Shown here in pieces: positions 1-6,066 of a stretch of 6,084 nucleotides of DNA; position 1 is the stretch's first letter, and each line of letters starts with the position of its first letter. Origin of the DNA: Phycisphaeraceae bacterium. GTDB lineage: Bacteria > Planctomycetota > Phycisphaerae > Phycisphaerales > Phycisphaeraceae. Under the pieces are notes generated by a model, which was given only the letters and a program-made list of their open reading frames with translations, was not told where the DNA came from and did no database searches. The stretch spans positions 1-6,084 of the forward strand of contig SKPT01000429.1 in assembly GCA_007119405.1 (NCBI GenBank). The letters are read 5' to 3'. The translations under genes and the position numbers were made by a program.

Positions 1-114
1 CGCCGCATCGCCGCGCACCGCCAGGGCGGGCGCGAGGCGGTGATCGAGCAGGTCCAGGCCCTGGTGCGCGAGCTGGCGAGCGGCCTGCCGGGCGGGGCGG
101 CCGTGCAGCAATGA
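1..114 (+). CDS. C-terminal end of an unidentified protein (5' partial)
   Basis: Frame 1 is open from the first base to a TGA at 112-114, giving 37 residues. Almost every codon in it ends in G or C, as in the confirmed genes of the window, which supports real coding. The visible tail begins RRIAAHRQGGREAVIEQVQA, continues as a probable amphipathic helix (roughly residues 12-27), and ends in a short Gly/Ala/Gln-rich stretch. This is too little to name a family, and no catalytic motif is visible. The gene starts outside the window. Its stop overlaps an ATG at 111 (ATGA), but that ATG is probably not the next gene's start (see the following CDS). Confidence 0.7.
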   Translation, partial: RRIAAHRQGGREAVIEQVQALVRELASGLPGGAAVQQ

Positions 115-218
115 GCCGGGTGGGGTGGATTGGCCGGCCGGGTTCTCCGATGCTTTCAGCATGCCCCGTCCGCCGCGGCCGGGCGAAGGCAGTTCGGCAA
201 GCACGGCCCGGCGAGGCG

Positions 219-224
219 TATCAT
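219..224 (+). promoter_or_regulatory. Possible -10 box ahead of the exported repeat protein gene
   Basis: TATCAT matches the bacterial TATAAT consensus at five of six positions, in an otherwise GC-rich 140-base gap between the upstream stop and the preferred start at 255. A transcript starting about 7 bases downstream would have a leader of roughly 24 nt. No convincing -35 box lies 16-18 bases upstream, so this is only a candidate. Confidence 0.2.
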
Positions 225-254
225 GGGGGACGGACCCGTATCGGAAACACGCTC

Positions 255-2615
255 ATGAATGGCATGGCAAAGCGAAGGACGATGCTCGGCCTGGCGCTGG
301 CGGTGACGCTGGGGCTGGCCGCGACGCCGGCGCGCGCCGACGACACCGGCGATCGGATGCTGGCGGATCAACTGGCGATGCTGGCGCGATGGGTGCTCCA
401 GGGCCCGGCCGAGCCCGTGCCGGCGCAACTGACGCAGGCGCAGATGCTGCTCGACGAGGCGCTGGCGCTGCAACAGGACGAGGAGCTGTGGCACCTGCGC
501 ATCGAGCTGGCGACGGCGATGCAGGACGAGGCGGCGCGCCTAGAGGCGCTGCGGCGGTACACGCGGCTGCGGCCGGACGACGACGTGGCGGCGACGGCGC
601 TGGCGCTGGCCGAGGCCGAGCAGGACGTGCCGGCGGGGATCGAGGGGCGGCTAGAGCGGCTGGAGCAGTTGCTCGAAGCCGAGCATCCCGACACGGTGCG
701 CTCGCGCATCGCCTCGCACGCGGCGGCGCTGGCGTTCGAGCTCGGCGACGATGCGCGGATGCGCGAGCTGCTGGCGACGGCGGTGCGGCTGGATCGTCAC
801 AACGTGCAGGCGGCGCGGCTGCTGCTTGACCGGGCGATGCGCCGCGAGACCGGGTCGCGGCAGGTCGGGCTTGCGGCGATCAACCTGGTCCGGCGGGCGC
901 CGGCCGACCCGCTGGGGCGGTTGACGCTGGCCGAGGCGCTGCTGCGCGACGGGGACTACGCCGCGGCGGCGAGGCAGATCGAGGTCACGCAGCGGCTGAC
1001 GGCCCGGCCGATGAGCCGACGGGCCTACCTGAGCTGGGCGGTTGCCCTGGCGGGCGCCGGCGAGGACGAGGCGCTGACCGAGCTGCTGGACCAGCTCAGC
1101 GGACGCTTCGAGCAGGACCCGGACGACGGCTCGCCGCTGGAGGCGGAGCTGCCGCTGGACTTCGAGCTGCTGCGCCTGGCGAGCACGCAGCGGCCGGACG
1201 TGCTGGCGCGGCGGGTGGATCGCATGATCGAACGCTACGAGGAGCTCGAAGGGCAACTGACGCGCGCCCAGCGACGCGCGGCCCGACTGGACCTGGCGTC
1301 GACGGCGTCGCTGTTCGGCCACGCGCTTCAGCGCGTCGACGACTGGCTGGAGGACCAGGACCACGAGGACGCGCGCGTGCGGCGCAGCCTGGGCCTGGCG
1401 GCGATGCACCTGGGCGAGGCGGAGCGGGCCCGCGAGCACCTTGAGCCGCTGGCCGAGACGGACACGCTCGCGGCGCTGGGGCTGACGATGCTGGCCTCGG
1501 ACGAGGCTCAGCTCGAGGCGCTGGAGGCGGTGTTCCGCCGCGAGCCGCAGCGCCTGGCCGGGGTGTTGGCGGCGCGGCGGCTGCGCGAGGCGGGGCGGGA
1601 GGTGTCGCCGGGCGAGGCGTCGCGCGCGCTGCACCAGTCGATGCTCAACGACTCGCGGCAACTGTGGGAGCCGGCGCTGCGCAGCAGCCCGTGGCTGGTG
1701 CTGCGTGTGCGTGGGGAGGCAGCGCGGACGGGTTACCTGGAGCCGATCCCGTTGCGGCTGGAGCTGCGTAACACGGCGCGCTTCGCGATCGCGCTGGCGC
1801 CGGACGCGGGCATTCCGACGCAGGCGGTGCTGATGCTCTCGCCGCGGGTGGGGGGCCAGCCGATGTCCCCGCCGGGGCCGATGGTCGTGGATCTGCATCG
1901 CCGGCTGGTGCTCGAGCCGGGCGAGCGGTTGAGCGTGCCGGTGCGGCTGGATCGCAGCAGCTTCGGAGCGATGAGCGCGGCCAATCCGCAGTTGAACATC
2001 ACCTACGGCGTGCGGGCGCTGATCGGGGCCCGGCAGACGGTCGGCGGGGGCCTGGCGCCGGGGCCGGTGGGCTACCAGGACGAGCTGCGGGCGATGAACA
2101 TCTCCGCGCAGCGGATCGGGAGCGAAGCCGAGCTCGAGGCGTTGCTCGAGCAACTCGAGACCGGCGGCACGGCCCAGCGCCTGCGGGCGATGGCGGCGCT
2201 GGTGCGCCTGGGCGAGGCGCTGCCTGAGGCGATGGACGGCCCCGAGCCGCGGCAGCGCATCACCGAGGCGGTGACCGCCGCCTACCAGGCGCTGGAGCCG
2301 AGGCAGCAGGCGTTCGTCCATCGGTTCGTGCGCCGGCCGGACGAGGGACGCGCCATGTTCGCCGAGCTGCTCGAGCACGCCCGCGCCAGCGATGAGCCGG
2401 TCGTGTGGATGGTGCACCTGACGGCCCAGGCGCAGGAGGAGGATCACCCGTCGCTGCAGGCGGCGCTGGCGCACGAGAACGAGCGCGTGCGCCGCTTCGC
2501 CGCGGCGCGGCAGGAGGCGTTGCGATACCTCGCCGAGCTGCGCGCCCGGATCGAGCGCCAGCGCGAGCTCGAGCAGCGCCAGCAGCCGGACGGGCCGATC
2601 GACCTGGACCTTTGA
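255..2615 (+). CDS. Exported TPR/HEAT-like helical-repeat protein of unknown function
   Basis: I do not recognise a named family. From ATG 255 the product is 786 residues. Residues 1-28 look like a Sec signal peptide: MAKRR positive start, hydrophobic LGLALAVTLGLAATP, then ARA|DD as a likely signal peptidase I site. There is no lipobox and no later membrane segment, so it is probably periplasmic or secreted. Residues about 30-465 are alpha-helical with TPR-like units, for example near 77-110 (ending RYTRLRPDDD), 228-245 (LLRDGDYAAAARQIEV) and 377-400 (LGEAERAREHLEPLAE). Residues about 470-610 are richer in beta strands and may form an Ig-like sandwich. Residues 615-786 are helical again, with HEAT-like units near 638 and 730, ending in a charged Arg/Glu/Gln-rich tail. 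The same frame is open from ATG 111, but codons between 111 and 254 often end in A or T, unlike the rest, and would bury the signal peptide. GGAAA at 243-247 is a weak ribosome binding site 7 bases before ATG 255; ATG 264 is the alternative start. The likely role is protein-protein scaffolding, inferred from the repeats only. Confidence 0.85.
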   Translation: MNGMAKRRTMLGLALAVTLGLAATPARADDTGDRMLADQLAMLARWVLQGPAEPVPAQLTQAQMLLDEALALQQDEELWHLRIELATAMQDEAARLEALRRYTRLRPDDDVAATALALAEAEQDVPAGIEGRLERLEQLLEAEHPDTVRSRIASHAAALAFELGDDARMRELLATAVRLDRHNVQAARLLLDRAMRRETGSRQVGLAAINLVRRAPADPLGRLTLAEALLRDGDYAAAARQIEVTQRLTARPMSRRAYLSWAVALAGAGEDEALTELLDQLSGRFEQDPDDGSPLEAELPLDFELLRLASTQRPDVLARRVDRMIERYEELEGQLTRAQRRAARLDLASTASLFGHALQRVDDWLEDQDHEDARVRRSLGLAAMHLGEAERAREHLEPLAETDTLAALGLTMLASDEAQLEALEAVFRREPQRLAGVLAARRLREAGREVSPGEASRALHQSMLNDSRQLWEPALRSSPWLVLRVRGEAARTGYLEPIPLRLELRNTARFAIALAPDAGIPTQAVLMLSPRVGGQPMSPPGPMVVDLHRRLVLEPGERLSVPVRLDRSSFGAMSAANPQLNITYGVRALIGARQTVGGGLAPGPVGYQDELRAMNISAQRIGSEAELEALLEQLETGGTAQRLRAMAALVRLGEALPEAMDGPEPRQRITEAVTAAYQALEPRQQAFVHRFVRRPDEGRAMFAELLEHARASDEPVVWMVHLTAQAQEEDHPSLQAALAHENERVRRFAAARQEALRYLAELRARIERQRELEQRQQPDGPIDLDL

Positions 2616-2640
2616 CACGTGACACGTGCCACGTGCCAGG
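2613..2640 (+). repeat. Four-copy heptamer repeat with three CACGTG palindromes
   Basis: Four 7-base units run in tandem from the stop codon of the exported protein gene: TGACACG, TGACACG, TGCCACG, TGCCAGG. The first unit contains the TGA stop itself. Because of the 7-base period, the palindrome CACGTG occurs three times, at 2616-2621, 2623-2628 and 2630-2635. The outer two copies could pair across an 8-base loop. No T-run follows, so it is not a classical intrinsic terminator. Its role is unknown. Confidence 0.75.
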
Positions 2641-2675
2641 CTGCGCCGCCGCCCGCTGGTCTGCCATTGTCCGGG

Positions 2676-2685
2676 CGGTGCACCG
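2676..2685. repeat. 10-bp perfect palindrome CGGTGCACCG
   Basis: CGGTGCACCG is its own reverse complement. It sits midway in the 175-base gap between the exported protein gene and the aminotransferase gene. It could be a dimeric regulator site, but a ten-base palindrome is not rare in such GC-rich sequence and nothing else supports an operator. Confidence 0.25.
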
Positions 2686-2722
2686 TCACACGGGCGGGCA
2701 AGCGGCCGGGGCCACCCGATGC

Positions 2723-2800
2723 GGACGTTTTCCGCCCAAGCGTAGAGATCACTGGATGGACGTTTTCCGCCCAAGCGTAGAGATCACTGGATGGACGTTT
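2723..2800 (+). repeat. 35-bp perfect tandem duplication reaching into a start codon
   Basis: Copy one is 2723-2757 and copy two is 2758-2792; they are identical. A third, partial copy (GGACGTTT, 2793-2800) lies inside the aminotransferase gene, after which the sequence diverges. Each unit begins GGACGTTTTCCGCC and ends ATCACTGGAT. The ATG at the end of copy two (2791) is the aminotransferase start; the same ATGGACGTTT at 2756 is left in the leader, out of frame by the 35-base shift. The identity of the copies suggests a recent slippage duplication of the leader and first codons. An assembly artefact cannot be excluded from the sequence alone. Confidence 0.9.
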
Positions 2801-3681
2801 ACCTCAACGGCCAGTTCGTCGCCGCCGACGAGGCGCGCATTCGCGCCGACGACGCGGGACTTCTGCACGGCGTGGGGCTGTTCGAGACGATGGCGGCGTA
2901 CCACGGGCGGGTGTTCCGGCTCGAGGCGCACCTGGCGCGGCTGGCGGAGTCGGCGCGATCGCTGGGGTTGACGCCGCAGCTCGAGACGCAGCCGCTGGCC
3001 GAGGCGGTGCGGCGGACGGTGGCGCACAACGGCCTCGAGCGGGCGCGCCTCCGCCTGACGCTGACGGCCGGGGCGCTGTCGCTGCTGCGCGGCGGCGACG
3101 GGCCGCGCCCCGAGCCGACGCTGCTGATCGCGCCGAGCGAGCCGACGGCCTACGACCCCCAATATTTCGAGCAGGGCATCATGTCGCTGGTGGCGCCGCC
3201 GGCGGCGAACCCGTTCGATCAACTGGCCGGTCACAAGACGCTGGCGTACTGGGGTCGGCTGCGCACGCTGCGCCAGGCCGCGGCCGCGGGAGCGGGCGAG
3301 GCGATCTGGCTCAGCGTCACGCATCACCTGGCCAGCGGCGCGGTGAGCAACGTCTTTCTCGTCAAGGACGGCTCGCTGCACACGCCCATCGCGCGCGGCG
3401 AGGAGGAACCCGAGGCGCTGGCGGCGCCCGTGCTGCCGGGCATCACGCGGGCCGCGGTGATCGAGCTGGCCGAGGCCCGGCAGGTGCCGGTGCGGCGGCG
3501 CATGCTCAGCGTCGAGGACCTGCTCGAGGCGGACGAGGTGTTCCTGACCAACTCGAGCTGGCACGTGCTGCCGGTGACGAAGGTGGAGAAGCGCGAGATC
3601 GGCGACGGAAAGGTCGGTGCGGTCACGCGCATGCTGCGCGAGGCGCTGCTGGAGACGATCGAGGCGGAGACGGCCGGCTGA
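2791..3681 (+). CDS. Class IV PLP-dependent aminotransferase / aminodeoxychorismate lyase-like protein
   Basis: The 296-residue product has the fold-type IV PLP enzyme layout shared by 4-amino-4-deoxychorismate lyase (PabC, folate pathway), branched-chain aminotransferase (IlvE) and D-amino acid aminotransferase. The N-terminus VYLNGQFVAADEARIRADD, then GLLHGVGLFETM (23-34) and RLEAHLARL (43-51), match the small domain. The PLP-binding lysine is probably K149 in GHKTLAYWGRL. SNVFLVKDG (186-194) and VLPGITR (214-220) match the cofactor-phosphate side of the family, and FLTNSSWHVLPV (251-262) the conserved C-terminal segment. The motif normally reading E-G-x-x-S-N here reads S-G-A-V-S-N (182-187), so the glutamate that contacts the pyridine nitrogen appears replaced by Ser182. 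Length is normal. The substrate cannot be fixed, and no pabA, pabB or ilv genes are in view; I lean to the PabC-like group. Start 2791 is set by the MDVYLNG alignment; only a weak AGAG (2779-2782) precedes it. A 35-bp duplication covers its leader. Confidence 0.9.
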   Translation: MDVYLNGQFVAADEARIRADDAGLLHGVGLFETMAAYHGRVFRLEAHLARLAESARSLGLTPQLETQPLAEAVRRTVAHNGLERARLRLTLTAGALSLLRGGDGPRPEPTLLIAPSEPTAYDPQYFEQGIMSLVAPPAANPFDQLAGHKTLAYWGRLRTLRQAAAAGAGEAIWLSVTHHLASGAVSNVFLVKDGSLHTPIARGEEEPEALAAPVLPGITRAAVIELAEARQVPVRRRMLSVEDLLEADEVFLTNSSWHVLPVTKVEKREIGDGKVGAVTRMLREALLETIEAETAG

Positions 3682-3706
3682 GGCGAAGCGTGCCGTGGGC
3701 GTGCGC

Positions 3707-3819
3707 CGGGTGGCACTGACAAGCGGAGTCCGCGGAGCTTGTCAGTGCCGATCCGTGGGCGGACCCATGATGCTTTTCGACACTGACAAGGTCGAAGACG
3801 GCCTTGTCAGTGGCACCCG
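3707..3819. repeat. REP/BIME-like cluster of CACTGACAAG inverted repeats
   Basis: The 10-mer CACTGACAAG or its reverse complement occurs four times in about 100 bases (3714-3723, 3738-3747, 3781-3790, 3803-3812) in alternating orientation. The first pair makes a hairpin with a perfect 13-bp stem (3712-3724 with 3737-3749) and a 12-base loop. The second pair makes a 14-bp stem with one G-U pair (3781-3794 with 3799-3812) and an AAGA loop. A small 6-bp hairpin (3754-3759 with 3764-3769) lies between them. The outermost arms also match each other at 16 of 17 positions (3707-3723 with 3803-3819), and the inner arms over 10 bp, so one long nested structure is an alternative fold. No T-run follows on either strand. 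This resembles dispersed intergenic REP/BIME palindromes; a role in transcript ending or stability is possible. Confidence 0.85.
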
Positions 3820-3884
3820 CTACCATCACGCGGAAGACGCCGGAACGGTGACCGGCCAAGGGCGAACAACCCGCGGGCATCGTC

Positions 3885-4571
3885 ATGTGTGGACGCTACA
3901 CCTTGCACAGCTCGGGCCGGGAGATCGCCGAGGCGTTCGATGCGCAGTTGACGGCCGGGCTCGAGCACCTCGAGCCACGCTACAACATCGCGCCGACGAT
4001 GGCGGCGCCGGTGGTGCGCGTGGCCGATGTGGGGCGCGTTGTCGAGCTGATGCGATGGGGCCTGATCCCGCACTGGTCGCGTGAGCCGAGCACGCCATAC
4101 GCGACGTTCAACGCGCGCAGCGAGGACGCGGCCGGCAAGGCGAGCTATCGCGGGCCGATGCGCTATCGCCGCTGCCTGGTGCCGGTGGACGGGTTCTACG
4201 AGTGGCGCAAGACGGACGGCGGGCGGGGCGTCAAACAGCCGTACCTGGTGCAGTTGACGGACGAGCGGCCGTTCGCGCTGGCCGGGCTGTGGGACGTCTG
4301 GGGCGAGGAGCTGCAAAGCTTCACGGTGTTGACGACGCGGGCCAACGAGGCGATGGCGACCATTCACCCGCGCATGCCCGTGGTGATCCGGCCCGATGAT
4401 TACGGGCGCTGGCTCGACCCGGGCGTGCAGGATCCGGCGGCGGTGGCGAACCTGCTCACGCCGCCGCCGAGCGAGCTGATGAAGCTCACGGCCGTGAGCC
4501 GGTACGTCAACAACGCGCGCAACGAAGGGCCTCGCTGCATCGAGCCCGAGCAACGTTCGATGTTTGATTGA
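3885..4571 (+). CDS. yedK: SRAP-domain abasic site DNA-protein crosslink protein (YedK/HMCES family)
   Basis: This 228-residue product is a full-length SOS response-associated peptidase-like (SRAP) protein. The family binds abasic sites in single-stranded DNA and forms a thiazolidine crosslink through Cys2 after removal of the initiator Met, shielding the lesion from cleavage. All key residues are present: Cys2 in MCGRYTLHS, RYNIAPT (32-38), MRWGLIPHW (56-64), Asn76 in FNARSE, Glu106 in GFYEW, and His161 in TIHPRMP, followed by a C-terminal VNNARNEGP segment (208-216). The start is fixed because Cys2 must follow Met1; no good Shine-Dalgarno sequence precedes it. No LexA-type operator was recognised upstream, although the family is named for its genomic association with SOS genes. 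It is a single-gene housekeeping or repair function with no partner genes in view, and it faces the transporter gene tail to tail across 44 bases. It has no signal peptide and is cytoplasmic. Confidence 0.95.
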   Translation: MCGRYTLHSSGREIAEAFDAQLTAGLEHLEPRYNIAPTMAAPVVRVADVGRVVELMRWGLIPHWSREPSTPYATFNARSEDAAGKASYRGPMRYRRCLVPVDGFYEWRKTDGGRGVKQPYLVQLTDERPFALAGLWDVWGEELQSFTVLTTRANEAMATIHPRMPVVIRPDDYGRWLDPGVQDPAAVANLLTPPPSELMKLTAVSRYVNNARNEGPRCIEPEQRSMFD

Positions 4572-4615
4572 TGCGGCGGGTGCAGCGGTTCTTCGCGAAG
4601 CGGCAAGCCGGCTGG
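4572..4615. other. Short convergent gap between SRAP and symporter genes
   Basis: The SRAP gene and the symporter gene converge on this 44-base gap. It contains the palindromes CTTCGCGAAG (4591-4600) and AGCCGGCT (4606-4613), but neither makes a stable long stem followed by a T-run. I therefore see no clear bidirectional terminator; the two transcripts may overlap or end by a factor-dependent route. Confidence 0.4.
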
Positions 4616-6055
4616 TCACGGCTCATCGCGGGCCGCCTCGGCCGGCTCGCGCTCGCCTTGCGGCCAGGGCTCGGCGCGCGCCGCCGGCTCGACGCCGAGA
4701 TCGCGCCAGTCGGGCCTGGCGAAAAAGGCCCGCGTCTCGCGCGCCACCAGGCCCGAAAGCAGCAGCAGCCCGATGAGATTGGGCAGCGCCATGAGCCCGT
4801 TCATGATGTCCGCCAGCGTCCAGACCGTCCGCAGCTCGAGCACCGCGCCGACATAGATCGCGGCGATGAACGCGAGGCGATAGGGCGTCACGGCCGTGCG
4901 GCCGAACAGTCGATCCATGCTCCGCTCGCCGTAGTAGGCCCAGCCCAGGAGCGTGGAGAAGGCGAAGCACATGAGGCTGATGGTGACGACATAGCCGCCC
5001 CATTGCCCGGGCAGGCCCTGCTCGAAGCCCAGGGCGGTCAGCGGCGCGCCGTCGACGTCGGCGAGCGTCCAGACGCCGGTGACGATGATCACCAGGCCCG
5101 TGAAGGTCACGACGATGAGCGTGTCGATGAAGGTCTGGGTCATGGAGACCAGGCCCTGGCGCACGGGGTGGGTGGTCCGCGCCGCGGCGGCGGCGATGCC
5201 GCCCGTGCCCAGGCCCGACTCGTTGGAGAAGATGCCGCGGGCCACGCCGTAGCGGATCGCGGCGATGACGGCGACGCCGGCGAAGCCGCCCGTGGCGCTG
5301 GTGCCGGTGAACGCGTCGCGAAAGATGACGGCCAGGGCGGCGGGCACGGCGTCGATGTTCAGCGCGAGCACCAGGGCGGCGGCGAGGATGTAGGCGATGG
5401 CCATGAAGGGCACGAAGGCCGCGGTGAAGCGGCCGATGGCGCGGATGCCGCCCAGGATCACCACGGCGGCGACGAGCATGAGCACGAGCCCGGTCCAGAC
5501 GTGCGGGATGTGGAAGCTGGTGGCCACCGCGTCGGCGACGGAGTTGGACTGGACCATGTTGCCGATGCCGAAGGCGGCGACGGCGGCGAAGATGGCGAAG
5601 CTGATGCCCAGCGTGGCGCCGAGTCGGCCGCCGATGCCCTGGCTGAGGTAGAACATGGGCCCGCCGCTCTGCTCGCCGCGGGCGTCGGTGCGGCGGTACT
5701 TCACGCCCAGGAACGCCTCGGCGTATTTGGTGGCCATGCCGACGAGGCCGGTGACCCACATCCAGAACAGGGCCCCGGGCCCGCCGAGGGTGATGGCGGT
5801 GGCGACGCCGGCGATGTTGCCCGTGCCGATGGTGGCCGCCAGGGCGGTGGTCAGGGCCTGGTAGTGCGAGATGTCGCCAGCGGCCCCATGCTCCTTGCGG
5901 CGGATCAGGGCCAGCCAGAGCGCGTAGGCGAGCTTGTGGAACTGGATGGCCCGCAGGACGATCGTGAGGTAGAGCCCGGTCAGCAGCAGCAGCGGGATGA
6001 GCAGGAACGGGCCCCAGACGACGTCGTTGAGGCGGTTGAGCAGGTCCTGGATCAT
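4616..6055 (-). CDS. AGCS-family sodium:alanine/glycine symporter
   Basis: This 479-residue membrane protein matches the alanine or glycine:cation symporter (AGCS) family, which imports these amino acids with Na+ (or H+) across the inner membrane. The family signature is clear: ALTTALAATIGTGNIAGVAT (67-86), then GGPGALFWMW (91-100). GTGN is the unwound, substrate-contacting segment of these LeuT-fold carriers. Also typical are GMATKYAEAFLGVKYR (106-121), GGPMFYL (131-137), VQSNSVAD (168-175) and RYGVARGIFSNESGLGTGGIAAAAA (268-292). About ten to eleven hydrophobic segments are visible, for example around 15-35, 88-106, 146-168, 187-203, 210-232, 302-328, 352-374, 392-407 and 412-437. Residues 444-479 form a hydrophilic, probably cytoplasmic, tail. 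The length is usual for the family and no key motif is broken. A strong ribosome binding site precedes Met1. Exact substrate (Ala, Gly or D-Ala) and coupling ion cannot be read from the sequence. The promoter lies beyond the right edge. Confidence 0.96.
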   Translation of the reverse strand: MIQDLLNRLNDVVWGPFLLIPLLLLTGLYLTIVLRAIQFHKLAYALWLALIRRKEHGAAGDISHYQALTTALAATIGTGNIAGVATAITLGGPGALFWMWVTGLVGMATKYAEAFLGVKYRRTDARGEQSGGPMFYLSQGIGGRLGATLGISFAIFAAVAAFGIGNMVQSNSVADAVATSFHIPHVWTGLVLMLVAAVVILGGIRAIGRFTAAFVPFMAIAYILAAALVLALNIDAVPAALAVIFRDAFTGTSATGGFAGVAVIAAIRYGVARGIFSNESGLGTGGIAAAAARTTHPVRQGLVSMTQTFIDTLIVVTFTGLVIIVTGVWTLADVDGAPLTALGFEQGLPGQWGGYVVTISLMCFAFSTLLGWAYYGERSMDRLFGRTAVTPYRLAFIAAIYVGAVLELRTVWTLADIMNGLMALPNLIGLLLLSGLVARETRAFFARPDWRDLGVEPAARAEPWPQGEREPAEAARDEP

Positions 6056-6061
6056 CGTGGG

Positions 6062-6066
6062 CCTCC
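6062..6066 (-). promoter_or_regulatory. Ribosome binding site of the AGCS symporter
   Basis: On the minus strand this reads GGAGG, 6 bases before the ATG at 6055-6053. It is the only strong Shine-Dalgarno sequence among the complete genes of the window, and it confirms the start at 6055, which also gives the expected AGCS N-terminus. Confidence 0.85.

Noticed and set aside
150..162. Small inverted repeat ATGCT-TTC-AGCAT after the upstream partial gene
   Set aside because: The 5-bp stem is AT-containing and followed by CCCC-type sequence with no T-run; too weak to call a terminator.
651..2774. A 707-codon minus strand open frame opposite the exported protein gene
   Set aside because: Long antisense frames are expected opposite very GC-rich genes. 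Its translation is low-complexity Arg/Gln/His-rich with no domain, while the + strand frame has a signal peptide, helical repeats and strong G/C third positions.
2405..2971. 188-codon + strand frame overlapping the end of the exported gene and the start of the aminotransferase
   Set aside because: It is low-complexity in its first part and crosses an intergenic gap. Only its internal ATG at 2756, made by the 35-bp duplication, is worth noting, and it is treated as a finding.
2749..3564. Minus strand frame of 271 codons opposite the aminotransferase gene
   Set aside because: It is the shadow of a gene with clear class IV aminotransferase motifs; the product is Arg/Gln/His-rich and matches nothing.
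3739..3809. TTGTCA in two repeat arms (3739-3744, 3804-3809) as -35 boxes
   Set aside because: Each matches TTGACA at five of six positions, but neither has a TATAAT-like box 16-18 bases downstream; both are simply part of the inverted repeat.
3712..3812. Intrinsic terminators after the aminotransferase gene
   Set aside because: The stems are strong, but no run of T follows on either strand, so they are described as REP-like repeats and not as terminators.
4591..4600. CTTCGCGAAG palindrome as a shared terminator between convergent genes
   Set aside because: It can form only a few base pairs with a minimal loop and has no flanking T- or A-runs.
3807..4619. Minus strand frame of 270 codons opposite the SRAP gene
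   Set aside because: The + strand gene carries every SRAP catalytic residue, and the antisense product is compositionally biased and motif-free.
4623..5759. Second minus strand frame of 378 codons within the symporter gene
   Set aside because: It is an overlapping frame, very rich in Arg/His/Gly, and has no membrane segments; the true frame is a textbook AGCS symporter.
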